NCBI GenBank assembly: GCA_938048925.1
Contig: CALITV010000004.1
Location: 1 to 13,929 of the forward strand
Length of the DNA: 13,929 nucleotides
Source of the DNA: an uncultured bacterium
Lineage (GTDB): Bacteria > UBP6 > UBA1177 > JAKLFG01
Direction of reading: 5' to 3'
Shown piece after piece: positions 7,864 to 13,929 of this stretch. The position numbers and the translations under genes are program-made. The notes under the pieces were generated by a model, which saw only the letters and a list, made by a program, of their open reading frames with translations, did not search any database and was not told the DNA's origin. Positions within the stretch are counted from its first letter, which is position 1; each line of letters starts with the position of its first letter.

Positions 7864-10196
7864 GACGCCTCCTGCGCCGCGATGGCACATGCCTCGATGA
7901 GCGAACAGCGATGCCGCGACGCGATCTCGTCGAGATGTTCGTTGTCGCCCCGGTCGCTCGTCGCCAGCCAGTACTCGAACGGCGAAAGTTCTATCCGAAC
8001 CGTCGCCCGCTCGAGACGATCGCCGATCTGGAGTCGTGCGAGGGCGAGCGCATACTGCCGCTTGACCGTTTTCAGCGCCTCGAACTCGCGCCGCTCGAAT
8101 TCGGAAAAACCGAAGTCGTCGGCCACGAGCCGCTTCGCCTCGGGCGCCTCGGCGTGGGAAAGAATGAAGGAGGCGGTCGTGTTGAGCGCGATCTTCGAAG
8201 AAAGATGACACTCCTTGTAGGAGAGGTAGTTTTGCGTGATGGTGTAGATCTGCGCATGGTATTTGCGCGCTGTCGCATACATCTCTTCGATGAGCGAGGC
8301 CATCCGCGGATCTTTGATGAGTTGCGCCGCTTCGTCGAAGAGAAGCGATTTGTAGCCGCTCCGGCGGAACGCCGCGTTCTTTGCCTCCTGAATCACCACG
8401 AAGGTCATCAGTTCGCGCATCCGCGGCGTAAGGCTCGAAAGCCCCTGCAAATCGAACACCACCATCGGGGCATCCCCGTAATCGAGCGTCGTTTCGCCAT
8501 CGAGGAGCCGACTTTCGGGGCTTGCGAGGAACCCGCGCAACAGCGCGATCGTTTCCTGCCGAATGGCCGCATCGGCGTCCGCAATCGTTTCGAGACACGA
8601 CACCAGATCGGCAAGGCGCGGTCGCTCGTGTGTGCGGTAGAGCGCCTCGATTCCCTTCAGCACGAAAAAACGCACGAGATTGGCCCGCGCATCGTCGCCG
8701 CGGTTTCCCACGGCGAGATCAATCACCACCTGCAGAAAGGTCGTTTGCGCCGCATCGAGCACCCCGTCCCGCATCATGCGATCACGCGCCGGAAACGGGT
8801 TGATGGTGTGGGTCGCCGCCGCATCGAGCGCAAAGAAACGACCATCGAGAAGGCGCACACACTTGCGATAGGAACTGTTTTCGGCACCCGCGAAATCCAC
8901 GACGAAACAGACGCCGCCGTAGCGGGCGATCCGCCGGTATATCGAAGAAAGGATGATCATGTTCATGAGCACCGACTTCCCCGACCCGGAAGCGCCGAGC
9001 ACCATGGTATTCCACGGCTGACGCCGACTGCTGAACGAATCGAACGCAAAGAGGGTCCCGAACTTGGTGCGCAGGTAGAGCGGGAACTCTTCGCCGCTGT
9101 CGCCGCGCGCAAGGCGGCCGATCCGCAGGAGCGCAATCGCGTGCGGGGTAAGCGCCTTGAGTCCACGCGTCGAGAAAAAGGTCGTCGCCGGCAGGGAACG
9201 GAAAAACTCGCGGTCGTGGCAGAACTCTTCCTCGAAGAAGTAAAAACCCTGCCGTTTGAACGCAGCCACCACCGCGCGCGCTCTTTCGTCGAGATGCCTT
9301 TCGTCACGGTCGCGAAGAATGATTTTTTGCGTGGTTGCGACGATGAGATGCCCCGACTCCTCGAGATATTTCTTGAGTTCATCCGATTCCTCATAACGGC
9401 GGAGCGCCGCGTGATTGACCGGCCGCTTGACCGCATGCCCCGCTCCATCCACCGCGTTGGTCGAAGAATAAGAGAGATTGCGCACGAGCGAAATCGCTCC
9501 GGCAGCGGTGCGCTGATCGAGCACGGAGCACGAGGAAACGAAACAGTAGGACCCACCGATTTCATCGAGGATACGGTCAATCATAAAATAGTCGAGACGA
9601 TCGGGCAGGTGCTTGAGCGTCAGCACCTTGACGAAATCACCACCGATACGCATCCACTCGGGGCTGTAGCGCACCGGCCACTGCACGAGCGCTTCCCGCA
9701 CCGACATATCGGCGGCGGCGCTGAAATCATCGTCGCCGTTGACGAGCCGGTAATACCACGCCATTATCTCAGCGGTCGTCAGACGGCGCGCCTCGATACC
9801 GAGAAGATCGAAGAAGGTCTGCCAGCGATCGAACTGAGGTGCAATGCTCGATGGCCGCCCGGTGGCACGATCAGTCGTCACCGTAAGGTAGGTCTCGAAG
9901 CGCCGCACCGGCCGCTCGGCAAGGAACCGGCCCCGCTCACGCACGAGGCGATCAACATCGTCGCGACAGCGATCCAGTTCAGGATCGCGGTCGTGGGCTA
10001 TCGCGAAGCACGCTATTGTCGCATCGAGTGCTCCGAGTTCGCGATTGAAAAAGGTTTCGGCGGCCTCGAAGCGGTGCGCATGGAAGTAGTGGTCAACTCC
10101 ATTCACCGAAAAGACGGCGGAGCGCTGCCACGCGTCGTTCACGATGAGATCGTCCTCGATACCACGGATCGCAAGCAGATCGAACACCGACCTCAT
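7860..10196 (-). CDS. virB4-like: VirB4-family T4SS ATPase
   Basis: A 778-residue protein with the hallmark order of VirB4/TrbE/CagE. An N-terminal domain of about 350 residues precedes the ATPase core. Walker A is GASGSGKS at 401-408 (catalytic Lys407). Walker B is LLFDEA with Asp621 and Glu622. A downstream ATARKYHAQIYTITQN segment holds Arg644, Lys645 and Gln655 of the VirB4 C-terminal motifs. The ATG at 10196 overlaps the VirB3-like stop as ATGA and has AAAAGGA upstream. VirB4 powers pilus biogenesis and substrate movement on the cytoplasmic face of the inner membrane. It is the strongest family call in the window and anchors the interpretation of the smaller neighbours. All ATPase motifs look intact. 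No VirB3 fusion is present, since virB3 is a separate gene. It is the only ATPase of the system visible here. Confidence 0.95.
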   Translation of the reverse strand: MRSVFDLLAIRGIEDDLIVNDAWQRSAVFSVNGVDHYFHAHRFEAAETFFNRELGALDATIACFAIAHDRDPELDRCRDDVDRLVRERGRFLAERPVRRFETYLTVTTDRATGRPSSIAPQFDRWQTFFDLLGIEARRLTTAEIMAWYYRLVNGDDDFSAAADMSVREALVQWPVRYSPEWMRIGGDFVKVLTLKHLPDRLDYFMIDRILDEIGGSYCFVSSCSVLDQRTAAGAISLVRNLSYSSTNAVDGAGHAVKRPVNHAALRRYEESDELKKYLEESGHLIVATTQKIILRDRDERHLDERARAVVAAFKRQGFYFFEEEFCHDREFFRSLPATTFFSTRGLKALTPHAIALLRIGRLARGDSGEEFPLYLRTKFGTLFAFDSFSSRRQPWNTMVLGASGSGKSVLMNMIILSSIYRRIARYGGVCFVVDFAGAENSSYRKCVRLLDGRFFALDAAATHTINPFPARDRMMRDGVLDAAQTTFLQVVIDLAVGNRGDDARANLVRFFVLKGIEALYRTHERPRLADLVSCLETIADADAAIRQETIALLRGFLASPESRLLDGETTLDYGDAPMVVFDLQGLSSLTPRMRELMTFVVIQEAKNAAFRRSGYKSLLFDEAAQLIKDPRMASLIEEMYATARKYHAQIYTITQNYLSYKECHLSSKIALNTTASFILSHAEAPEAKRLVADDFGFSEFERREFEALKTVKRQYALALARLQIGDRLERATVRIELSPFEYWLATSDRGDNEHLDEIASRHRCSLIEACAIAAQEAS

Positions 10197-10462
10197 CGCC
10201 GATCCTTTTCGAGAAGGATGTAACTACCCCGACCGCCCGTAAGGACACGCCACATAAGAAACAGTATCTCATCACGGCCATCGAAGAGGCGACGGAGGAG
10301 CCAACCGAATCCATAGGCGGCAAGGAGTGCTATGAGCATGGCGAAGAAGCGACCTTTCCCACGCCACAAAAGCGCAGTCGCCGCGAACGCGCCGCCCGCA
10401 AGGAAGACAACCTGCGGCGGCAGGGCACCCCCGCGGGCGCCGAGAACCCGCCAGACCTTCAT
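10193..10462 (-). CDS. virB3-like: VirB3-like small inner-membrane protein
   Basis: An 89-residue protein with two adjacent hydrophobic segments (about 17-33 and 39-56) in a short basic context, then a C-terminal tail ending ILLEKDRR. Two membrane helices, a length near 90, and placement between the pilin and the VirB4 ATPase match VirB3/TrbD. In the family VirB3 associates with VirB4 and is needed for pilus assembly. The ATG at 10462 has no good ribosome site and lies 17 bp after the pilin stop, so translation is probably coupled to the pilin gene. Its stop overlaps the virB4 start. The protein is too short for a confident call on sequence alone. Confidence 0.65.
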   Translation of the reverse strand: MKVWRVLGARGGALPPQVVFLAGGAFAATALLWRGKGRFFAMLIALLAAYGFGWLLRRLFDGRDEILFLMWRVLTGGRGSYILLEKDRR

Positions 10463-10479
10463 GACGACGCGGGTATTCG

Positions 10480-10785
10480 CTATTTCATCATCTCGACGAG
10501 CGACGAAGCGAGCGCGATGACCACCGCGCCGATGAGCGCCCCGATCACCACCCCGCGCCCCCGCGGATTGCCCGTCCCCCAGAGGATACCGCCGATGATC
10601 GCGCCGAGGGTGAAGAGCCCATAGCCGACATTGGTGGCAACCGAAATGACCGAATTGACCTTGGCGGTCAGTTTCTGTTCCACATCGCCGCCGGCTGCCC
10701 AGAGCACCTCCGAGAAACCGAGCAACAGCACACCAGTCACCAGCGCAAAGACGAGAAAAGACCTGCTCCGAGAAAGAATCGCCAT
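10480..10785 (-). CDS. virB2-like: VirB2/TrbC-like major pilin precursor
   Basis: I choose the ATG at 10785 (101 residues) because AAAGGGAG lies 6 nt upstream; the frame is open to 10860, but the extension is basic, not signal-like, and includes the promoter. Residues 1-30 form a long signal peptide (SRSR, then a hydrophobic core, ending LWAAGG). The mature part has two hydrophobic helices (about 45-69 and 79-96) separated by a short basic, glycine-rich turn GNPRGRG, the classic VirB2 pilin hairpin. It is first in the operon, as expected for the most highly expressed subunit. Family role: polymerises into the pilus or channel-lining filament. Cyclic or processed forms cannot be judged here. 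Confidence 0.8.
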   Translation of the reverse strand: MAILSRSRSFLVFALVTGVLLLGFSEVLWAAGGDVEQKLTAKVNSVISVATNVGYGLFTLGAIIGGILWGTGNPRGRGVVIGALIGAVVIALASSLVEMMK

Positions 10786-10791
10786 GTGATA

Positions 10792-10799
10792 CTCCCTTT
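10792..10799 (-). promoter_or_regulatory. Ribosome binding site of the pilin gene
   Basis: AAAGGGAG on the minus strand, 6 nt before ATG 10785. It selects this start over upstream in-frame ATGs, which lack such a site. Confidence 0.65.
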
Positions 10800-10830
10800 C
10801 CAGCATGTTTCTACTTCGGAATCGGTTGGC

Positions 10831-10860
10831 ACCATAACGACGGGGAAACACTGTTGTCAA
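10831..10860 (-). promoter_or_regulatory. Predicted sigma-70 type promoter of the T4SS operon
   Basis: On the minus strand a perfect -35 box TTGACA (10860-10855) is followed after 18 bp by TATGGT (10836-10831), which matches four of six -10 positions. Transcription would begin near 10824, giving a leader of about 39 nt before the pilin ATG. It lies directly downstream of a terminator, which supports an independent operon start. Confidence 0.6.
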
Positions 10861-10861
10861 G

Positions 10862-10888
10862 AAAAAATTAACGAGGCGCTATCTCGTT
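10862..10888 (-). terminator. Rho-independent terminator between the CrtC/AttH-like gene and the T4SS operon
   Basis: On the minus strand AACGAG (10888-10883), a 7-nt loop, CTCGTT (10875-10870), AA, then six T. The T-run is only on the minus-strand sense, so it ends transcripts coming from 12404-10986. It lies 2 bp upstream of the -35 box of the pilin promoter. The stem is short (6 bp), so efficiency may be moderate. Confidence 0.65.
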
Positions 10889-10942
10889 GAGATTACTACT
10901 TTTTCACAAAACAGAATGACAAAAATCCTTCTCTTGGACAAA

Positions 10943-10983
10943 TCTCTTCGGTAGGCCTCGGACCTCCGAGAGACTCGAAGAGA
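10943..10983 (-). repeat. Nested inverted repeat just after the CrtC/AttH-like lipoprotein stop
   Basis: Outer arms TCTCTTCG (10943-10950) and CGAAGAGA (10976-10983) are exact complements. Inside them CTCGGA (10957-10962) and TCCGAG (10965-10970) form a second stem, separated from the outer one by unpaired 5-6 nt on each side. It begins 2 bp past the stop codon and is followed on the minus strand by only three T, so it may protect the mRNA 3' end or act as a weak terminator before the one at 10862-10888. Confidence 0.6.
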
Positions 10984-10985
10984 GA

Positions 10986-12404
10986 CTACTCCGGTAGCGG
11001 CGCAGAGAATTTGGCTCCCCACGCGGCGCACTCGTCATCGCTCAGAGCGGTCGTTTCTTCGGAAGCCCGTTCGGTTGAGAACTCGCCGCCGCCGCGCCCT
11101 TGAAAGGTGGTAACCACCGAACCGTCGGCAACCCGTTTGATGACCCCTTCGAACCACGGTATCTGAATCACGATGACATATTTCTTTACCACATCGGTCG
11201 CATCGGAGAGCATCGGCACCTGCCCGTTCCCGATGGTTATCTGCGCCTCGACACGGTAGGTGTCGTTCTGGGCGACGAGCGTGGTATCGTGCGGGGTGCA
11301 CTGGCGGGCAACCGGATCGAATTTCCATGTATGATGCTCCCAGCCCAGTTCCCCCCGATCGGCGCGGAAATTGACGAGTCGGTAGTCGTCGCCGTCATAA
11401 AAGCCGAGATCGAGATAGTCGAGTCGCGTCGATTTGAAGTGGTAGGACTGCCAGCCGAACATTACCTTCGTCGCGGCGTCGGAACAGGTCCCGAAGTCCC
11501 AGCCCCCCTGATTGAACGCCCAACGGCCCCACGAATTCTCGCGGTAGCCGTGCGCGTCTATCGGTATGGTCTCGTCGGTTCTCAGGTCTTTTATCCAGCC
11601 GGTGATCTTGGTGCGCGGCCAGAACATGTGGACATTCCACACCTGCGACACCGGGAATCCCATCACCTGCGTGTCCACCTTGTCGTCGGTCACTTTGACG
11701 AAGGTCTCCGCTCCGCTCGTGAGGATCGTCCAGTCCTGCCTCACGGTGAGTTCCCATGCGAAAGTGCCCGTTTTTCCTTCGAGGAGCATCGTGTTAGTTA
11801 CCGGATCGGGCGTCATGCGACCCCAGTAGCCTTTGTCCTTGTTCTCGACCCAGAAGGATCGCTCTTCGCCCGAGGCCTCGAAGGTGTGCCCGTTGTCGGG
11901 ATCGAAGTTCTCGTAATCGGCGACCGGCGGTTCCCCATGGTCGAAGCGCCCCGCTATAGCAATGTTGCCGCCGCCCGGCACCAGTTTCCCGAAGGCGCCT
12001 CCCGCAATCTGAGCATTGCGCGGATTCGCGATGAGGTAGCCGACCGAGCCGCTGAACGAATCATCCTCGTTGTGAATCATGAAATAGTCCCACTCGAACG
12101 AGAGGGCATCCCACTGCGGGTCTATCTCATAGGTCGGCTTGAGGATTTCCCAGCCGTAGGTTCCCTCATACGCAGGAAAGGCGTTGAGATCGGCGAACGG
12201 ATCGTCGGCATCGGTCGCCGAATCATCGCCGATCAGATCATCGGTCACCGCCGTATCCTCATCGGTGCCCACCGCATCGTCGCCAGCCGTTACGCCGTCA
12301 TCGGAGACCGCCATGGTGTCGTTCCTGTTGTCGCCCCCGCCATCACAGGCAGCCGCCACAAACGCCGTCAGCGCCGCCACGATCACGCTTGCCGCTTTCA
12401 TCAT
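10986..12404 (-). CDS. Asp-rich lipoprotein with CrtC/AttH-like (lipocalin-type) body
   Basis: A 472-residue protein with a lipoprotein signal peptide and lipidation Cys at residue 20 (VAAAC). A linker of about 50 residues follows, packed with Asp, Thr and Ala (about 21-72). The remaining 400 residues are Trp/Tyr/Gly-rich beta structure, including WDALSFEWDYFMIHNEDD, TFAWELTVRQDW and a central AHGYRENSWGRWAFNQGGW (274-292). The last resembles the GYxDHNWG-type phrase of carotenoid 1,2-hydratase (CrtC) and AttH-like double-lipocalin proteins. Function is unknown: such folds bind or hydrate hydrophobic molecules, but I see no proof of catalysis. GAGGAGG lies upstream of two adjacent ATG codons (12404 and 12401). 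It seems monocistronic, with a terminator before the T4SS promoter, so it is probably not part of that operon. Confidence 0.75.
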   Translation of the reverse strand: MMKAASVIVAALTAFVAAACDGGGDNRNDTMAVSDDGVTAGDDAVGTDEDTAVTDDLIGDDSATDADDPFADLNAFPAYEGTYGWEILKPTYEIDPQWDALSFEWDYFMIHNEDDSFSGSVGYLIANPRNAQIAGGAFGKLVPGGGNIAIAGRFDHGEPPVADYENFDPDNGHTFEASGEERSFWVENKDKGYWGRMTPDPVTNTMLLEGKTGTFAWELTVRQDWTILTSGAETFVKVTDDKVDTQVMGFPVSQVWNVHMFWPRTKITGWIKDLRTDETIPIDAHGYRENSWGRWAFNQGGWDFGTCSDAATKVMFGWQSYHFKSTRLDYLDLGFYDGDDYRLVNFRADRGELGWEHHTWKFDPVARQCTPHDTTLVAQNDTYRVEAQITIGNGQVPMLSDATDVVKKYVIVIQIPWFEGVIKRVADGSVVTTFQGRGGGEFSTERASEETTALSDDECAAWGAKFSAPLPE

Positions 12405-12444
12405 CGCAACCTCCTCGGTACCGAATTAGTGAACTCCCTCGCCG

Positions 12445-12473
12445 ACGCTATCGGGTAACCGGGGCAAAGTCAA
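12445..12473 (-). promoter_or_regulatory. Possible promoter of the CrtC/AttH-like lipoprotein gene
   Basis: On the minus strand TTGACT (12473-12468), a 17-bp spacer and TAGCGT (12450-12445). The -35 box is good and the -10 box is poor (three of six). Confidence 0.35.
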
Positions 12474-12484
12474 GAGTCCTCTTG
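12471..12484. repeat. Short inverted repeat in the divergent intergenic region
   Basis: CAAGAG-TC-CTCTTG, a 6-bp perfect inverted repeat with a 2-bp centre. It overlaps the possible -35 boxes of both divergent promoters (12468-12473 and 12482-12487), so it could be an operator. It is short enough to be chance. Confidence 0.35.
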
Positions 12485-12510
12485 CGCCCACGGTGCTTAT
12501 ATGATATGGA
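12482..12510 (+). promoter_or_regulatory. Possible promoter of the zinc-ribbon/Yip1 - ispF pair
   Basis: TTGCGC (12482-12487), a 17-bp spacer and TATGGA (12505-12510). A better -10-like TATGAT (12500-12505) lacks a matching -35 box. The promoter is probably in this stretch, but its exact position is uncertain. Confidence 0.3.
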
Positions 12511-12525
12511 TGAGATACCTGTTTC

Positions 12526-12531
12526 GGAGGA
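12526..12531 (+). promoter_or_regulatory. Ribosome binding site that decides the zinc-ribbon/Yip1 start
   Basis: GGAGGA, 4 nt before ATG 12536. An in-frame ATG at 12506 has no such site and would overlap the candidate -10 region, so the shorter start is preferred. Confidence 0.7.
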
Positions 12532-12535
12532 ACCG

Positions 12536-13438
12536 ATGCTTACGAGTTGTCCTCACTGTCATCAGCCGATAACGGTTCCGGGGCCGGGGCCGTGCGCCTG
12601 TCCCAAGTGCCGTGCGCTCATTTTCGTCGGAGAACCTCTCCGCGACGAGGAAAATCGCATCTTGCGCACGCCGGAAGAAAAACCGGAGAAACCACAAACG
12701 GAACCTGTCGAAGAATTTGACGAAGAAGATGGTTTCGACGATGTCGGCCCCGCCGAAGGGGCGCATGCCCGCGGCGAGATACCGAGCCCGGAGCGTCGCT
12801 CCCAGAGCGCGGCACGCGATCCGTTATGGATAATCGGCGTACCGTGGGACCATGCCGAAAATATAGGATTCACCGAGGCGTTCTACGAGACGACCCGCAA
12901 AATTTTTCTTTCGCCGCGCCACTTCTTCACCGCGATGGTGTTTTCGGCGAAAGCCTCGCGATTCATCCCCCTTTACGGCGTCATTGTCGGCACGGTAGGC
13001 GCCGCTTTCAACCTTTTCTGGATCCTGTGGCTCGTCCGACACCACCGGCCGCTCCTCGAGCGCTACGTGCCGCCGGCGCTCCTCGACTATTTCGGTCAGA
13101 TGCAAACCGGCGACATTCTCGCGCAGGTGTTCCTCTCGCCGATCGCCGGCATCGTCATCGCGGCGTTCCTGTTGTTCGCCTTTTCGCTTCTCCTCGGGGC
13201 ACGCACCGACCTCTACCATTTCTACCGTCTGAGCGGTTTTACTGCGGCGATCGATCTTTTCTACGCTGTCCCCCTCCTCGGGTGGGTGATCGCCTTCGTT
13301 TGGCGCAGCGTGCTCCTTGTTATAGGGGTGCACACCATCACGAACCTGTCGCTCAAAAGGTCGTTCGCCGTGTTTGCACTGTATCTTCTTCTTTCTGTCA
13401 TCATGCTGGTCCCGGCAGGCCTGTCGGGGGGAGGATAA
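12536..13438 (+). CDS. Zinc-ribbon plus Yip1-like integral membrane protein
   Basis: A 300-residue protein in three parts. An N-terminal zinc ribbon has CPHC (Cys5, Cys8) and CPKC (Cys22, Cys25), plus an extra Cys20. A disordered, Glu/Asp/Pro-rich linker spans about 34-95. A membrane domain follows, beginning with the amphipathic phrase PWDHAENIGFTEAFYETTRK and SPRHFFTAM (about 103-134), typical of bacterial Yip1-domain proteins (classically IPWE...P..FF..M), with hydrophobic helices at about 144-168, 196-220, 236-267 and 279-296. The molecular function of bacterial members is not established; membrane organisation or trafficking-like roles are guesses. The start is set by GGAGGA 4 nt upstream. 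The stop lies 3 bp before ispF, so the two genes are probably co-transcribed. Confidence 0.8.
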   Translation: MLTSCPHCHQPITVPGPGPCACPKCRALIFVGEPLRDEENRILRTPEEKPEKPQTEPVEEFDEEDGFDDVGPAEGAHARGEIPSPERRSQSAARDPLWIIGVPWDHAENIGFTEAFYETTRKIFLSPRHFFTAMVFSAKASRFIPLYGVIVGTVGAAFNLFWILWLVRHHRPLLERYVPPALLDYFGQMQTGDILAQVFLSPIAGIVIAAFLLFAFSLLLGARTDLYHFYRLSGFTAAIDLFYAVPLLGWVIAFVWRSVLLVIGVHTITNLSLKRSFAVFALYLLLSVIMLVPAGLSGGG

Positions 13439-13441
13439 CAG

Positions 13442-13929
13442 ATGACCGTTTTCCGCGTCGGTCTCGGTTTCGACATTCATCGCTTCGCCACCGGGAGACC
13501 TCTTTTCCTCGGCGGCGTTGATATCCCCTCCGAGAGGGGACTTCTCGGCCACTCCGACGCCGATGTTCTGCTCCACGCGGTTACCGATGCGATCCTCGGT
13601 GCGGCGGGAATCGGCGACATCGGCGAACTTTTTCCCGATAGCGACCCGAAATTCAAGAACATACGGAGCACCCTCCTTCTCGAAGAGTCGCTCCGGCGCC
13701 TCCACGACGCCGGCTGGCGGGTGGTCAACTGCGATGTGGTCCTCGTCTGCGAGGCCCCGAAGATCCTGCCGTACCGTGCAGCGATTCGCGGTTCGTTGGC
13801 AACGCTCCTCGGCATCGCCCCCGAAGCGGTCATGGTAAAGGGAAAGACCGCCGAACAACTCGGGTTCATCGGCCGCGGCGAAGGTATCATGGCACAGGCG
13901 ATCGTGCTCATTGAACAAACGAAAGACTA
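13442..13929 (+). CDS. ispF: 2-C-methyl-D-erythritol 2,4-cyclodiphosphate synthase
   Basis: IspF converts CDP-methylerythritol 2-phosphate to the cyclic diphosphate with release of CMP, in the cytosolic MEP route to isoprenoids. The visible 162 codons hold all the landmarks: GFDIH with metal ligands Asp11 and His13, GHSDADVLLHAVTDA with the third ligand His45, GDIGELFPDSDP for the cytidine/phosphate site, CEAPKILPY, and TAEQLGFIGRGEGI at the C-terminal end. Length already equals the usual 155-162, and the final two bases are TA, so the stop is very probably TAA or TAG cut by the window edge. GGAGG lies 7 nt upstream of ATG 13442. It is a housekeeping gene and marks this locus as chromosomal. 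Confidence 0.97.
   Translation, partial: MTVFRVGLGFDIHRFATGRPLFLGGVDIPSERGLLGHSDADVLLHAVTDAILGAAGIGDIGELFPDSDPKFKNIRSTLLLEESLRRLHDAGWRVVNCDVVLVCEAPKILPYRAAIRGSLATLLGIAPEAVMVKGKTAEQLGFIGRGEGIMAQAIVLIEQTKD

Noticed and set aside
6880..8598. A VirB6-like gene extended upstream to 572 residues
   Set aside because: The added 245 residues lie inside virB4 in another frame and are Arg-rich. The ATG at 7863 has AGGAGG and an ATGA overlap.
7911..10223. A 770-codon open frame on the plus strand, opposite the virB4-like gene
   Set aside because: It mirrors the VirB4 coding frame; its product is rich in Arg, His and Glu with no recognisable domain, while the minus strand carries intact Walker motifs. 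Long antisense frames are expected in GC-rich codon usage.
10480..10860. Longer pilin start at 10860
   Set aside because: It would start within the TTGACA promoter box, add a basic non-signal extension and lack a ribosome site.
1..10860. Interpretation as a conjugative plasmid or ICE transfer region
   Set aside because: No relaxase, coupling protein, integrase, transposase, att-like repeat or plasmid maintenance gene is visible. Not fully excluded, because the left flank is outside the window.
11100..12458. A 452-codon plus-strand open frame
   Set aside because: It is antisense to the Asp-rich lipoprotein; its composition is arginine/valine-rich without domain features, and it lacks a convincing ribosome site.
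1..13929. CRISPR arrays, tRNA/rRNA genes and insertion sequences
   Set aside because: No regularly spaced direct repeats, tRNA-like cloverleaf, rRNA segment or transposase was seen on either strand.

Overview
The window comes from a diderm (Gram-negative type) bacterium with a fairly GC-rich genome. The evidence for an outer membrane is two lipoproteins with lipobox signal peptides, a small signal-bearing beta-barrel-like protein, and outer-membrane-complex components of a type IV secretion system (T4SS). The phylum cannot be fixed from this sequence. The Asp-rich linker behind a lipoprotein cysteine, and the zinc-ribbon/Yip1-type membrane protein, are styles I associate with uncultured delta-proteobacterial or Myxococcota-like lineages, but this is only a low-confidence impression.

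Layout. Positions 1 to about 10860 hold one tightly packed minus-strand operon, read right to left: VirB2-like pilin, VirB3-like, VirB4-like ATPase, VirB6/TrbL-like membrane protein, two different VirB8-like proteins, VirB10-like, VirB9-like, a small beta-barrel-like protein, and a very large lipoprotein (at least 978 residues) that runs off the left edge. Five consecutive junctions are 4-bp ATGA or GTGA stop/start overlaps. A credible promoter (TTGACA, 18-bp spacer, TATGGT) lies just upstream of the pilin gene, and a rho-independent terminator sits immediately before it. Positions 10986-12404 hold a separate minus-strand gene for an Asp-rich lipoprotein with a CrtC/AttH-like body, followed by a nested hairpin. 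A 131-bp divergent intergenic region (12405-12535) leads to two plus-strand housekeeping-type genes: a zinc-ribbon plus Yip1-like membrane protein, and ispF of the non-mevalonate isoprenoid pathway, whose stop codon is probably cut by the right edge.

How the genes may work together. The set is a nearly minimal T4SS channel: pilin, inner-membrane platform B3/B4/B6/B8, and outer-membrane/periplasmic core B9/B10. In this window it has no VirD4 coupling ATPase, VirB11 ATPase, VirB1 transglycosylase, VirB5, recognisable VirB7, relaxase or integrase. Its last two visible genes encode an outer-membrane-type protein and a giant multi-domain surface-type lipoprotein. This composition fits a chromosomal, non-conjugative machine better than a plasmid transfer region; the nearest known logic is the Helicobacter ComB DNA-uptake system, which also uses VirB2-4 and VirB6-10 homologues without VirB11 or VirD4. 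A protein or lipoprotein export role is equally open. This cluster is the main candidate for an undescribed system.
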